The notes: a model not told the origin generated them from the letters alone. DNA of 64,000 nt from Acidobacteriaceae bacterium (GCA_027452245.1 DAIDGW010000108.1:35223-99222), one strand, 5' to 3'. Counted from the stretch's first letter, positions 16,533-26,209 are shown. A program made the numbers and translations.

Positions 16533-16970
16533 ATGCCGATGAGGAGGTTTACGTTGATCGTTTTTCTCCTCCTCATCTCCGTGGGCATGCTGGCGTGTGA
16601 GCAACGCCAAAACAAGTCGACAGGGCAGAGGGCGAATGCCATGGGAACGGCGCTGCCAGAGACTCGCATTGCGGAACAGCAGCAGCACCCGGGAGCGGGC
16701 CGGGAGGGCGTCGCTGTCACTCGGATCCCGCAGGATAGTTTCGAGCAGAGCTTTGGACGCCAGCATCCATTCGTGATCAATCACCGAACGATGCAGGATG
16801 GGAAACAGCGGTTTCAGGATGGCGGCTATTGGTTCGAACTGGAGAATCCCTGGCCCCGCGGGTGGGCCTACTCAGATCAGGTTTACATGGATGAGATCGA
16901 CGGCAATTACTACCTGTGCGATCTGAGTCATCCTGGCATGAAAGTTTCGGTTCTCGTGATCAGCATGTGA
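16533..16970 (+). CDS. predicted lipoprotein of unknown function
   Basis: 145 residues. The N-terminus MPMRRFTLIVFLLLISVGMLAC is a lipoprotein signal with a lipobox ending in Cys (residue 22). The mature part has a polar linker and a C-terminal half rich in Trp, Tyr and Asp (WFELENPWPRGWAYSDQVYM, DGNYYLCDLSHPG), a small beta-rich fold I cannot name. GGGAGG stands five bases before ATG 16533; a second ATG two codons on is also possible. It is likely anchored in the inner or outer membrane facing the periplasm. Confidence 0.68.
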   Translation: MPMRRFTLIVFLLLISVGMLACEQRQNKSTGQRANAMGTALPETRIAEQQQHPGAGREGVAVTRIPQDSFEQSFGRQHPFVINHRTMQDGKQRFQDGGYWFELENPWPRGWAYSDQVYMDEIDGNYYLCDLSHPGMKVSVLVISM

Positions 16971-17023
16971 GGCAAGGGTAGGGGAAGGACCAAAATCCAA
17001 GCATTGGCCGAGAGGACAGACTG

Positions 17024-17875
17024 ATGCAATTTTCCAAGAAAGCGCCTGCCAGGGGCTTAATCCCAATCGCAATGAGTGCCCCACGATCGATACATGGACA
17101 TCCGGAGCCCGGGTCGGAAACCCGGCGGCTGACTGCGAATGAGATCTTCAACGCTGCGCTGGAAAATGCGCGTGGCGAACTGAGCCGCTCGGCCCGGAAG
17201 CTGGCCTTCTCCGGCATCGCTGGAGGAATCACGATGGGGCTGACGGGGCTGGGAGTAGCTTGCCTGCGGGCCATGGTGGGAACCGGCGGGTGGCGGGACC
17301 TGATCTCCTTTCTCGTCTATCCCATCGGCTTCATCGCCGTCATTATTGGGCGGTCGCAACTGTTTACGGAGAACACTCTCTACCCCGTCGTGCTGCTGCT
17401 AGACGAGCGCAGAGGATTCATGCGCACCCTGCGCCTGTGGGGAGTGGTTTTTGCCGCGAACGTGTTTGGGGCATTCATTTTTGCAGTGCTGATTGCAAAG
17501 TCATCGGCGCTGCATCAGGACATTTTGAATCAGCTCATCCGACTGGGAGTAGACGCCTCGACTGGTTCGCCAGCGCATTTTTTCTGGAGCGGCATCATCG
17601 GGGGATGGCTGATCGCACTGGTAGCCTGGACGGTGACCGCGAGTCATTGGACGATCGGGCAGCTGGCCATCATCTACCTGCTGACCTTCATTGTCGGAGT
17701 GGGACACTTTGCCCACTGCATTGCCAGTAGCTGCGAAATCATAACGGCGGTGGTGGCCGGGGCGGTTCCTGCGCACGGATATCTGGCGTGGCTGGGATCT
17801 GCAACCCTGGGAAATATTTGCGGTGGAGTGCTGATCGTAAGCCTTCTGAATTATGCACAGGTAAAGGAAATCTGA
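17024..17875 (+). CDS. formate/nitrite transporter (FNT) family channel
   Basis: 283 residues. An N-terminal cytosolic tail with TANEIFNAALENARGEL leads into six membrane helices, including FSGIAGGITMGLTGLG, FIAVIIGRSQLFTENTL (the TENT motif seen in FNT proteins) and GVGHFAHCIASSCEI with the histidine position of the pore. Start by AGAGGA eight bases upstream. FNT pentamers pass formate, nitrite or hydrosulfide; this YfdC-like branch has no assigned substrate. The next gene follows in the same direction after about 45 bases. Confidence 0.88.
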   Translation: MQFSKKAPARGLIPIAMSAPRSIHGHPEPGSETRRLTANEIFNAALENARGELSRSARKLAFSGIAGGITMGLTGLGVACLRAMVGTGGWRDLISFLVYPIGFIAVIIGRSQLFTENTLYPVVLLLDERRGFMRTLRLWGVVFAANVFGAFIFAVLIAKSSALHQDILNQLIRLGVDASTGSPAHFFWSGIIGGWLIALVAWTVTASHWTIGQLAIIYLLTFIVGVGHFAHCIASSCEIITAVVAGAVPAHGYLAWLGSATLGNICGGVLIVSLLNYAQVKEI

Positions 17876-17920
17876 GCTAACAGACCGTCGATCAACCCTC
17901 TTCGTGTTTCGCGCATCCTG

Positions 17921-18355
17921 ATGATGCGGATGTTCATCGAACTTATTTCCACGTTGTTGTTTCCCCTCAGCCTTCAGGTTGCATGGTTGTTCGTGCTGGC
18001 CATTCCAGTGGCGTGCGTCGCGTGGACGGTGACCCACGAAGAAGTATTTCGCGAGCCGCGGGAATATTGCCAGGAGCAGACGCGGCGGTCGCGGCACCTT
18101 TACCGGCGCAAATTCTTCTACCTGTTCACCTGCGAATACTGCTTCAGCCACTACGTTGCGGCGGGATTCCTGGCGGTGACTCGCTTTCAGATGCTCTACG
18201 CCGGCTGGCGCGGGTACCTGATCTCGCTGTTTGCGCTGGTTTGGGTAGCAAACCAATACATGAGCATTTATAACCGGCTGCGGCTGGACATCAGGCACGA
18301 AAGGCTTGAGATCGCCGAGAAGCAGGAAGATGTGGAGCAACGAAAAGCCGCATAG
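17921..18355 (+). CDS. membrane protein with CEYCFSHY motif
   Basis: 144 residues with three hydrophobic segments (near 10-35, 80-95 and 97-115) and a cytosolic charged helix at the end (RLEIAEKQEDVEQRK). A CxxC plus His motif, FTCEYCFSHYVA, lies just before a membrane segment and could bind a metal. A similar Cys-x-x-Cys arrangement occurs in DUF1360-type small membrane proteins, but I cannot assign the family firmly. It is downstream of the FNT channel and may be co-transcribed. Confidence 0.65.
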   Translation: MMRMFIELISTLLFPLSLQVAWLFVLAIPVACVAWTVTHEEVFREPREYCQEQTRRSRHLYRRKFFYLFTCEYCFSHYVAAGFLAVTRFQMLYAGWRGYLISLFALVWVANQYMSIYNRLRLDIRHERLEIAEKQEDVEQRKAA

Positions 18356-18389
18356 GTTCAACCTACCTATCGGGCAGAACCCTTAGGGG

Positions 18390-19484
18390 ATGTTCACCGG
18401 AGAATTTGTGATTTTTGACCGCAAGCCCGGAGCTTTTGATTTTCTTTTGATCCTGATTTTGACGATCGGGCTGCTAAGTCTCGCGTGCAGCGGAGGCACG
18501 GGAACGAATCCGGGTTCAGGGGGAGGCAGTGGCGGAGGATCGGGCAGCGGGGGCGGTTCAGGATCCGGTGGTGGCTCCGGCGGCGGATCCGGCGGGAGTG
18601 GCGGAGGCTCAGGAGGGGGCGGCGGGTCCGGCGGTGGCTCAGGGGGCGGGTCTGGTGGCGGCAGCGGCGGTTCCGGCGGGGGAAGCGGAGGCGGACAACT
18701 TGCCTTCAATCACGTCGTGCTCGTCATGGAGGAGAATCACAGCTACTCAGAAGTGATTGGCAACACGTCCATGCCGTATTTGAACAGCCTGGCGCAGCAA
18801 TACGGTCTGGCGGCGCAGTACTACGCGAACGCACACCCGTCGATTCCAAATTACCTGATGCTGACCACCGGCCAGATGGAAACGATGAACGACAATTTCA
18901 GCGGCGTGATCAGCGATGACAGTTCGTACCGTGAGCTTATGGCTGCGGGGAAGACCTGGAAGTCTTACGCGGAAAGCCTGCCGAGCGTGGGTTATGTTGG
19001 CGGAGACGTGTATCCATATCTGCGGCGGCACAATCCGGTGACGTACTTGTCCGATGTGCAGAATAATGCCCCGGCGGCGCAGAACATTGTGCCGTTTACG
19101 CAATTCGCCACCGATCTTGCCAGCAATGCCCTGCCGCAGTTTGCCAATGTGGTGCCCGACGCGCTGGACGACGCGCATGATGGAACGCTGGCAGCCGCGG
19201 ACAGCTGGCTGCAGACGAACATCGCACCATTGCTGGCGAATGCCGATTTTCAAAGCAGCGGCCTGTTGATCATTACCTTCGACGAGAGCGTGACCTCTGA
19301 CACGGCCCACGGCGGCGGACAGGTAGCACTGGTAATGGTGAGTTCCAGTTCGAAGAAGGGCTATGTCTCGCAGACGTTGTATCAACATCCGAGCACGCTG
19401 CGACTGATCCTGGAAACCTTGGGAGTGACGACGCTCCCGGGAGCGTCGGCTACCGCGCCCGACATGACAGAGTTCTTCCAATAG
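18390..19484 (+). CDS. phosphoesterase (AcpA/phospholipase C-like) lipoprotein with long Gly/Ser linker
   Basis: 364 residues. The signal ends in a lipobox (LLSLAC, Cys 33). Residues about 42-102 are only Gly and Ser in GGGS-like units, an unusually long flexible tether. The catalytic domain follows: FNHVVLVMEENHSYSEVIG with the conserved ENHS, HPSIPNYLMLTTG, and later LLIITFDESVTSDTAHGGGQ with the metal-binding Asp and His residues. This is the phosphoesterase family that includes acid phosphatase AcpA and non-haemolytic phospholipase C. It is likely tethered outside the membrane and cleaves phosphate esters. The DNA of the linker is a GC-rich imprecise repeat prone to length change. Confidence 0.85.
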   Translation: MFTGEFVIFDRKPGAFDFLLILILTIGLLSLACSGGTGTNPGSGGGSGGGSGSGGGSGSGGGSGGGSGGSGGGSGGGGGSGGGSGGGSGGGSGGSGGGSGGGQLAFNHVVLVMEENHSYSEVIGNTSMPYLNSLAQQYGLAAQYYANAHPSIPNYLMLTTGQMETMNDNFSGVISDDSSYRELMAAGKTWKSYAESLPSVGYVGGDVYPYLRRHNPVTYLSDVQNNAPAAQNIVPFTQFATDLASNALPQFANVVPDALDDAHDGTLAAADSWLQTNIAPLLANADFQSSGLLIITFDESVTSDTAHGGGQVALVMVSSSSKKGYVSQTLYQHPSTLRLILETLGVTTLPGASATAPDMTEFFQ

Positions 19485-19573
19485 CTGTAATTCGCTGGAA
19501 GAACTCAGGAATTCCAGTATTGATACGTTTCAATAGAGCTGTTCCGTGCTAAAATTCGCGCCCGGAGATTCTT

Positions 19574-20476
19574 ATGATGCTTCCCGCGCGCATAACCACA
19601 TCTGCCGTCATTCTGATTTCTTTTCTAACGCTTCATCCATTCACAAGCGCTCAGTCGAATGCTGCCTCGGGAAAGCTTTCCGTCCATTGGGAAGAGCTCA
19701 CCGCGGCAGACTTCCGCCAGGGAATTGAACGGTCGCAAGGAACCTGCGTTCTTCCATTTGGAATTCTGGAGAAACATGGGCCGCACTTGCCGATTGGAAC
19801 CGACCTGCTCGATGTGCGTTATGCCGCCTTGCACGCGGCGGAGCAGGAATATGCGATCGTGTTTCCCGAATACTATTTCGGGCAGATCGCGGAAGCCAGG
19901 CATGAGCCGGGGACTATCTCTTACAGTCGCGACTTGCAGTTGAAGCTGCTGCAGGAAACGACGGATGAAATGGCGCGCAACGGATGCAAGAAAGTTCTAA
20001 TCGTCAACGGCCACGGAGGAAATGAATCTCTGCTGCCCTATTTTGCGCAGACGCAACTCAACCAGCCCCACGATTACGTCGTGTACATTTTCGATAAGTT
20101 GTCTCCCCCAAAAGGTGGTCCAGCAAAGAAGACGAAGATCGATATGCATGCGGGGGAAAGCGAGACTTCCAACATGCTGGTGGCACGTCCGGACCTGGTG
20201 CACATGGACCGCGCCAACAGCGAATCGGGGGCCGATCAGGCGCGGCAGAAAATTCCAGAAGACGTGTATACGGGAATCTGGTGGTATACGCGTTTTCCGA
20301 ACCACTATTCCGGAGATGGTTCAGCGGCAACGAAAGAACTCGGCGAATATCAGATGAACTGGTGGATCAATTCCATCGCGAAGACGATTCAGGAAGTGAA
20401 GGCCGATGACGTGAGCCCGCGACTGCAAAAGGAGTTCTACGAAAAGAGCACGCATCCGCTGGATACCCGGCCGTAA
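19574..20476 (+). CDS. exported creatininase-family protein
   Basis: 300 residues with a signal peptide (ITTSAVILISFLTLHPFTSA). Creatininase fold motifs: WEELTAADFRQG, PFGILEKHGPHLPIGTD with the Glu, His and Asp metal ligands, VLIVNGHGGNES, and MHAGESETSNML with the last His and Glu. Family members are metal amidohydrolases (creatininase, MftE-like peptidase). A periplasmic version is less usual, and the substrate is unknown. The phosphoesterase gene ends 89 bases upstream. Confidence 0.86.
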   Translation: MMLPARITTSAVILISFLTLHPFTSAQSNAASGKLSVHWEELTAADFRQGIERSQGTCVLPFGILEKHGPHLPIGTDLLDVRYAALHAAEQEYAIVFPEYYFGQIAEARHEPGTISYSRDLQLKLLQETTDEMARNGCKKVLIVNGHGGNESLLPYFAQTQLNQPHDYVVYIFDKLSPPKGGPAKKTKIDMHAGESETSNMLVARPDLVHMDRANSESGADQARQKIPEDVYTGIWWYTRFPNHYSGDGSAATKELGEYQMNWWINSIAKTIQEVKADDVSPRLQKEFYEKSTHPLDTRP

Positions 20477-20570
20477 TTAATGCCGCAGTGATGCGGGCGG
20501 ACCGGCAGTTGAAATCGGATCTCAGACCCGAACGGGCCACCCCCGGTTGGTATACCATTCACGAAAAGGG

Positions 20571-21734
20571 GTGGCTTTCATCGCCAGTTTTTTCGAACGC
20601 GTGCGCAGTTTTCGTGTCTCCCGCCGCCAGACGTGGAAATCGACCCCGCTGGTGATGAGGGTATGTTTCTACGCCGCGGTTTTCTCTCTCTTTGCCTGCG
20701 TTGGTGCGCTGGTCTTGCTCATGAAGACCGGCTATCTTTCTCCGCTTGAGATCGTATTGAATATCGCGATCATGGGTGGATTCGCAGTGATGTACGCGGC
20801 GGTATCAATCCGGCAATCCTATTGGTCCATCCCCATCCTTGGCATCATTGAGGGAATTCTCTTCGGCATCGTTGCCGGATATTACCCGCGGACGCTGCAA
20901 CTCGTGTCCCCCGGCTCACCGCTCCAGCAGCAACTTCAGTTGCTGGCCGTGATTGGCGTCGTTTCGGTCATTCTGGGGTATGTGCTATTCATCGTTTTCT
21001 TTGCCCGCCAGGGCGCGCTTTATTTTCGAGCGCGCAATGAAATCGTCATGGCTGCCGAACTCCATCGGGCACTCGTCCCCCCGATTCACAAGACGATCGG
21101 ATCGTTCGAGCTCTATGGAGTGTCCGTTCCGAGCGGCGAAATTGGCGGCGATCTGGTGGACTTGGCTGAGGATGGACAGTCGTGGACCGGGTATGTGGCT
21201 GATGTTTCGGGCCATGGGATGTCCGCGGGATTGTTAATGGCCATGTTTAAAACCGCAGTTCGCACGGGGGCGAAGGACGTTTCCTCAGGCCAATTGCTTT
21301 CGCAAGTGCATCGTGCCCTCTATCCTCTGAAGACCCCGAATATGTTTGCCACGGCCGGCGTGTTGCAATGGACTGGCCGCACGTTTGACCTAGCACTGGC
21401 CGGACATCTTCCCCTGCTCCATTACCTGTCGTCCTCCGGGGAAGTTCGCGAGTACCCGGCCTCCGATTTGCCGCTGGGCGTCCTTCCGGAACAAACGTTC
21501 ACCTCCAGAGAGATCCTTTGCCAGCCTGGCGACATTCTTTTGCTGCTTACAGATGGATTGACTGAGGTGTTCGATAAAAGCGGAAAAGAACTGGGAATGG
21601 ATCCGCTGAAGAATCTGCTCGGGATGTCAACCACGCAAACATTGCCTGAATTGTTTGACAGCGTGCGGAAGGCGGCCCTGAATTTTGGAAAACAGGAAGA
21701 TGACCAGACGATGCTGCTGGTGCGTTGTTTGTGA
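20571..21734 (+). CDS. membrane-bound SpoIIE/RsbU-type PP2C serine phosphatase
   Basis: About 387 residues. The N-terminal 155 residues hold four membrane helices. The SpoIIE-type PP2C domain follows with its metal aspartates: GEIGGDLVDL, YVADVSGHGMSAGLLMA, LLTDGLTEVFD and QEDDQTMLLV at the end. Such enzymes dephosphorylate anti-sigma-factor antagonists in partner-switching systems. No STAS or anti-sigma gene is adjacent. The start is ambiguous: a TTG at 20547 or GTG at 20571; the GTG gives the cleaner N-terminus, without a strong Shine-Dalgarno sequence for either. Confidence 0.87.
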   Translation: MAFIASFFERVRSFRVSRRQTWKSTPLVMRVCFYAAVFSLFACVGALVLLMKTGYLSPLEIVLNIAIMGGFAVMYAAVSIRQSYWSIPILGIIEGILFGIVAGYYPRTLQLVSPGSPLQQQLQLLAVIGVVSVILGYVLFIVFFARQGALYFRARNEIVMAAELHRALVPPIHKTIGSFELYGVSVPSGEIGGDLVDLAEDGQSWTGYVADVSGHGMSAGLLMAMFKTAVRTGAKDVSSGQLLSQVHRALYPLKTPNMFATAGVLQWTGRTFDLALAGHLPLLHYLSSSGEVREYPASDLPLGVLPEQTFTSREILCQPGDILLLLTDGLTEVFDKSGKELGMDPLKNLLGMSTTQTLPELFDSVRKAALNFGKQEDDQTMLLVRCL

Positions 21735-21835
21735 TTCTGCAGCAAGAGAGCTGAATTTCAGAATGTCGTGCCGTGGTACTCTGCATGAATCGTTAGGGCT
21801 CCCAGGCCGGATAGCACACAACTGAGGACAAAAAC

Positions 21836-22168
21836 ATGAGCGAACACTACCACGATGTCGGAGACCTGCGGCTATTGAAAGAGATGGGGAAACTGGCGCC
21901 CACCGAATTCAACGCCTGGCTGAATCTGGATAAGATTGTGGGCCGCGAAGACGGCGCGATCCCGAGAAAGTACCGGGAACTGATCGCATTGGCGGTGGCC
22001 TGCACAACACAATGTCCGTATTGCATCGAAGTGCACAGCAAAGCCGCCAAAAAGGCCGGGGCATCGCGCGAGGAAGTTACGGAAGCGTCCTTGCTTGCGG
22101 CAGCCCTGCGCGCCGGCGGCGCAGCGACGCACGGCGCCATGGCGTTGAAATTTTACGATCAGGGCTGA
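21836..22168 (+). CDS. carboxymuconolactone decarboxylase/AhpD-like protein
   Basis: 110 residues with GAGGA eight bases before the ATG. The alpha-helical AhpD-like fold carries the redox motif CPYCIEVHSKAAKKAG (CxxC-x3-H), typical of alkylhydroperoxidase D-like proteins rather than true lactone decarboxylases. It probably acts as a thiol-dependent peroxidase or reductase. It ends 24 bases from the convergent mbfA stop. Confidence 0.88.
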   Translation: MSEHYHDVGDLRLLKEMGKLAPTEFNAWLNLDKIVGREDGAIPRKYRELIALAVACTTQCPYCIEVHSKAAKKAGASREEVTEASLLAAALRAGGAATHGAMALKFYDQG

Positions 22169-22192
22169 GTGCAAGCGCACCCGTCGTCGTAC

Positions 22193-23149
22193 TTACGAGC
22201 TGCCGATCAGAACGCCCGTGAGAAAAACGAGCACGCCGCCCAATCCGACCTGCAGGGCAGCGGAAACCCATGGCGTATCCATGTAGCGGCGGCGAATCCA
22301 GGTGATCGCGAATAGTTCGGCCAGCACGACGGCTCCAGCCGCCCACAGTGCGGCGCGGAAATCTTTGATCAGGAACGGCAGCGTGTGGCCGATGCCACCC
22401 AGGGCCGTCATGGCTCCGCAGACCAGGCCGCGAACCCAGGGATGGCCGCGGCCGGTTAAACTCCCGTCATCCGACAGAGCTTCGGCGAATCCCATGCTGA
22501 TGCCCGCGCCGGCCGATGCGGCGAGCCCGACCAGAAAGGCATCCCAACTGGCCTTGGTGGCGAAAGCAGCGGCGAACACCGGCGCCAGCGTTGAAACGGA
22601 ACCATCCATCAGGCCGGCCAATCCCGGTTGCACGATCTGCAGGACGAACAACCGGCGCTGCGCCTGCTCTTCCTGCTCCTTGACGCTGGCGGGAAGTTTT
22701 TCTTTGTCGAGTTCCTGCGCGCGTTCTTCGTGCGAGCGCTCTTCGGTAGCGAGATCATCGAGAAGTTGGCGGATACTGGCATCCTGCGTGCGTGCGGCGG
22801 CCTTCTCGTAAAAGCGGCGGGTCTCGACTTCCATGGTGCTGGCTTCTTTGCGCACGGCTTCGATCCGCATCGGACGAACCAGCCATAGTGCAGGACGCTC
22901 TACAAATCCGTGAACGTCCTGGCGGCGAATCAGCGGAATGTGCTCGCCAAATTTTTTCTGGAAAAGCTCGATTAAGCGCCGCCGATGACCGGACTCTTCT
23001 TCGCGCATGCCCAGGAACATCTCCGCCGAAGCCGGATAGTCCTGGCGCAATCCGTCGGCGAAATCGGCATATACGCGTTCGTCTTCTTCTTCTAACGAAA
23101 TAGCTAAGGCCAGCACTTCCCGTTCGGTGAGATCTTGAAATTTCTTCAT
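22193..23149 (-). CDS. mbfA: iron exporter MbfA-like: ferritin-like domain fused to VIT1/CCC1 transporter
   Basis: 318 residues from ATG 23149; the frame is open further upstream but that part does not look coding. Residues 1-150 are a ferritin-like four-helix domain with metal ligands in [36 protein letters not shown] and EERSHEE. Residues 170-318 form five membrane helices of the VIT1/CCC1 family ([34 protein letters not shown]). In alpha-proteobacteria MbfA exports iron under iron or acid stress, the ferritin part capturing Fe(II). The same role is inferred here. No iron regulator site was recognised. Confidence 0.88.
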   Translation of the reverse strand: MKKFQDLTEREVLALAISLEEEDERVYADFADGLRQDYPASAEMFLGMREEESGHRRRLIELFQKKFGEHIPLIRRQDVHGFVERPALWLVRPMRIEAVRKEASTMEVETRRFYEKAAARTQDASIRQLLDDLATEERSHEERAQELDKEKLPASVKEQEEQAQRRLFVLQIVQPGLAGLMDGSVSTLAPVFAAAFATKASWDAFLVGLAASAGAGISMGFAEALSDDGSLTGRGHPWVRGLVCGAMTALGGIGHTLPFLIKDFRAALWAAGAVVLAELFAITWIRRRYMDTPWVSAALQVGLGGVLVFLTGVLIGSS

Positions 23150-23421
23150 CGCGCCATAGATTAAACGGATGAAGGCAGCTGCGACAATGAGGAATTGCGG
23201 TGAACTGCTCGTCACCACGATCGAGAGGCCGAAGGTAAGTTCCCTGAAATCCAGAGCGAACCGATTTTGCGCCGGGAGGGATTCCGGCGATCCGCGCGAG
23301 GCAGCGCGATTTGTCAACGCAATACCGCGTGTCTGGATCACGTCCCTCTTCAAACTGACCCACCACAGGCTGAAAATCCGAATAAGGAAGACCCTCGCCC
23401 TTCAGGTACAATCAAAAATTT

Positions 23422-24594
23422 ATGTTGCGCTATTACACGGCGGGAGAGTCCCATGGGGAGTGCCTGATTGCCTTCTTATCAGGCTTGCCTGCCGGGTTGA
23501 AAATCGACCAGGAATTCGTGGATCGTGAACTCTGGCGCCGCCAGCAGGGATATGGACGCGGCGGGCGCATGAAGATCGAGCGCGATCATGCGCATATTCT
23601 GTCGGGTGTGCGGCACGGACTGACGATCGGGTCGCCGATTTCCGTCCAGATTGAAAATCGCGATTGGAAAAACTGGCAGGAATCGCTGCCGGTGGGCGAA
23701 GGGGATCCTGCTAAGCACAGGCGGGTGGCGTCTCCGCGGCCGGGACATGCTGATCTGGCGGGCGCGTTGAAATACAACTTCAGTGAGGCGCGATATGTGC
23801 TGGAGCGGGCTTCAGCGCGAGAATCCGCAGCACGGGTTGCGATTGGCGCATTGGCGAAGAGCTTTCTGCGGGAGTTGGGTATTCGAGTTCTGAGCCACGT
23901 AGTCGCTACCGGCGGAGTTTCGGTAGAAAAAGAAGTTCCGTGGGAGCGGATTGAAACGCTCTACGGCAAAGAAGATGTGCTGCTGAACTGTGCCGATCCC
24001 GAAGCGGAGCAGCGGATGAAGGAAGAGGTCGATAAAGTCCTGAAGACGGGCGATTCGCTGGGCGGAGTATTTGAAGTCGTGGCACGCAATGTTCCGCCGG
24101 GATTGGGGACATATGCACAATGGGATGAGCGCCTGGATGCGATGCTGGCCGCGGCTGTGATGTCATTGCAGGCGGTGAAAGCAGTGGAGATCGGCGCGGG
24201 TGTTACGGCAGCGTTCTCGCCGGGATCAGCTGTGCACGACGAAATTGGCTACTCGGCCAGGGAAGGATTCACCGCCTTTTCCCGGACGCGCAACCATGCC
24301 GGCGGGATTGAAGGTGGGGTGTCGAATGGCGAGGAGATTCGTGTCCGCGGCTATTTGAAGCCAATTTCGACCCTGCGGCGGCCTTTGCAATCGGTCGATT
24401 TCGCGACACGTGAGCCTGTGAAGGCGGCTTACGAACGCTCCGACGTGTGCGTGGTTCCGGCTGCGGGAGTCGCTGCCGAAGCCATGGTGGCGCTCACGCT
24501 GGCGAAATGTGCATTGCAGAAATTCGGCGGAGATTCGATGACGGAAACCTGCCGGAACTATCGAGGCTATTGCGAGCAGTTGAAACATTATTAG
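23422..24594 (+). CDS. aroC: chorismate synthase
   Basis: 390 residues, full length. Family blocks: MLRYYTAGESHGECLIAFLSG at the start with the conserved His, the RQQGYGRGGRM FMN/phosphate-binding stretch, RPGHADLAGALKY and ASARESAARVA, and TRNHAGGIEGGVSNGEEI near the C-terminus. It converts EPSP to chorismate with reduced FMN, the last step of the shikimate pathway, in the cytosol. def follows after 25 bases, so aroC may lead the def-fmt-rsmB run. Confidence 0.96.
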   Translation: MLRYYTAGESHGECLIAFLSGLPAGLKIDQEFVDRELWRRQQGYGRGGRMKIERDHAHILSGVRHGLTIGSPISVQIENRDWKNWQESLPVGEGDPAKHRRVASPRPGHADLAGALKYNFSEARYVLERASARESAARVAIGALAKSFLRELGIRVLSHVVATGGVSVEKEVPWERIETLYGKEDVLLNCADPEAEQRMKEEVDKVLKTGDSLGGVFEVVARNVPPGLGTYAQWDERLDAMLAAAVMSLQAVKAVEIGAGVTAAFSPGSAVHDEIGYSAREGFTAFSRTRNHAGGIEGGVSNGEEIRVRGYLKPISTLRRPLQSVDFATREPVKAAYERSDVCVVPAAGVAAEAMVALTLAKCALQKFGGDSMTETCRNYRGYCEQLKHY

Positions 24595-24619
24595 AATGCG
24601 GGACGGCGGCTGAAACGGA

Positions 24620-25132
24620 ATGATTTATCCCATCGTCAAATTCGGTGATCCGGTGCTCGAGAAGCCCGCGGAGAAGGTCACAGTTTTCGATGACGAACTC
24701 AAGAAACTGATCGACGACATGTTCGAGTCCATGTATGCGGCGCATGGCGTAGGACTGGCTGCGCCCCAGATTGGAATCTCGCGGCACATCGCGGTCGTTG
24801 ATGTCACGTTCAAGGAAGACCCCAAAGCAAAGCTCGTGCTGATCAATCCGGAGATCATCAGCAAGGAAGGCAAGCACACGCAGAGCGAGGGATGCCTGAG
24901 CATTCCGGATTTCCGCGAGAACGTGACTCGCGCGCAGAAGGTGACACTTCGCGCGCAGGATGTGAACGGGAAAGTCTTCGAGAAGACCGCGGAAGATCTG
25001 CTGGCGCGCGCCTTCCAGCACGAAACCGATCATTTGAACGGCAAACTCTATATGAGCCACCTCAGCGCCTTGAAGCGGGACCTGATGAAACGCAAGATTC
25101 GCAAGCTGATAAAAGCCGGTGAGTGGGAATAA
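24620..25132 (+). CDS. def: peptide deformylase
   Basis: 170 residues with all three deformylase motifs: HGVGLAAPQIG, EGCLSIP with the metal Cys, and QHETDHLNGKLY with the two metal His and catalytic Glu. It removes formyl from nascent N-formylmethionine. Its neighbour fmt adds that formyl group, a classic pairing. The start ATG 24620 follows a weak purine-rich stretch (GAAACGGA). Confidence 0.96.
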   Translation: MIYPIVKFGDPVLEKPAEKVTVFDDELKKLIDDMFESMYAAHGVGLAAPQIGISRHIAVVDVTFKEDPKAKLVLINPEIISKEGKHTQSEGCLSIPDFRENVTRAQKVTLRAQDVNGKVFEKTAEDLLARAFQHETDHLNGKLYMSHLSALKRDLMKRKIRKLIKAGEWE

Positions 25133-25209
25133 TGCTCTAATCTGGTAGTTTTGTAGCTGGACTGGTCAGATCCCAAGCGCATGCCATTCGAACCTGCAAG
25201 ACTTGCAAA

Positions 25210-26142
25210 ATGCCTTTAAGTGTCGTCTTCTGCGGTACACCACGATTCGCCGTCCCCACGCTGGAAAAGCTGGTTGAGGTTGGATTTCGAGTCCCGCTGG
25301 TCGTGACGCAACCCGACCGTCCCAAGGGGCGCGGCCTGGAACTGGTGGCGTCGCCGGTCAAGCAGAGTGCGTTGCATCTGAACCTGCCGCTCACCCAGCC
25401 CGAAAAGATCAAGACGAACGACGATCTTCGGGCGCAGCTCACAAACCTAAAGCCAGACGCGATCATCGTGGTTGGATACGGGCGCATCATTCCGCAATGG
25501 ATGCTGGATCTGCCGCGGCTTGGGAATATCAATCTGCATGCCTCGTTGCTGCCGAAATATCGCGGAGCGGCGCCGATTCAGTGGGCAATCGCTCGCGGCG
25601 AGCGGGTCACGGGCGTGACCACCATGCGAATCGACGCCGGGCTCGATACGGGCGACATCCTGCAGCAGCGCGAGTTGGAGATCCGGACGGAAGATACGGC
25701 TGAGACCATTGCGCCGCGGCTAGCGGCCATCGGCGCGGAGCTGATGGTTGAAACTTTGCGTGGGATGGAAGCCGGCTCGATCCATCCGCATCCGCAGGAT
25801 CATTCGCAGGCATCGCTGGCGCCGATTCTGAAAAAAGAAGACGGCCTGATGGATTTCTCCTGCACGGCCGCGGAAATCTTTAATCGCATTCGCGGCTTTC
25901 AGCCGTGGCCCGGTGTGTACACCAAATTTCGCGGGAAAAATCTGCAAGTCTGGAAAGCCACCCCGGCCGAAGAACCGGTGGTGGCAGGAGAATTGCGAGT
26001 CAGCGGAGATCGGCTTCTGATCGGATGCGCGAAAACAACGTCGCTGGAGCTCGTCGAACTGCAATTGGAGGGGAAAAGGCGGACGTTGGCTCGGGATTTT
26101 CTGCACGGCTACAGGATTCAAACCGGCGAGAAACTTGGGTAG
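25210..26142 (+). CDS. fmt: methionyl-tRNA formyltransferase
   Basis: 310 residues. N-terminal Rossmann domain with VVFCGTPRFAVPTLEKL, the formyl-folate site LLPKYRGAAPIQWAI, and MRIDAGLDTGDIL. The C-terminal OB-like tRNA-binding domain starts near FNRIRGFQPWPGVYT. It formylates Met-tRNAi using 10-formyltetrahydrofolate. It lies 77 bases after def and 67 before rsmB. Confidence 0.96.
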   Translation: MPLSVVFCGTPRFAVPTLEKLVEVGFRVPLVVTQPDRPKGRGLELVASPVKQSALHLNLPLTQPEKIKTNDDLRAQLTNLKPDAIIVVGYGRIIPQWMLDLPRLGNINLHASLLPKYRGAAPIQWAIARGERVTGVTTMRIDAGLDTGDILQQRELEIRTEDTAETIAPRLAAIGAELMVETLRGMEAGSIHPHPQDHSQASLAPILKKEDGLMDFSCTAAEIFNRIRGFQPWPGVYTKFRGKNLQVWKATPAEEPVVAGELRVSGDRLLIGCAKTTSLELVELQLEGKRRTLARDFLHGYRIQTGEKLG

Positions 26143-26209
26143 CGGAGTTCTCTCCAGCGCAGGAACAAACGGGACCTCCTGTTTGCCGAAGGCCTAAAAT
26201 CAGAACTGC

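Noticed and set aside
18383..18709. Poly-proline frame on the minus strand
   Set aside because: It is the antisense of the Gly/Ser linker of the phosphoesterase gene and has no start context of its own.
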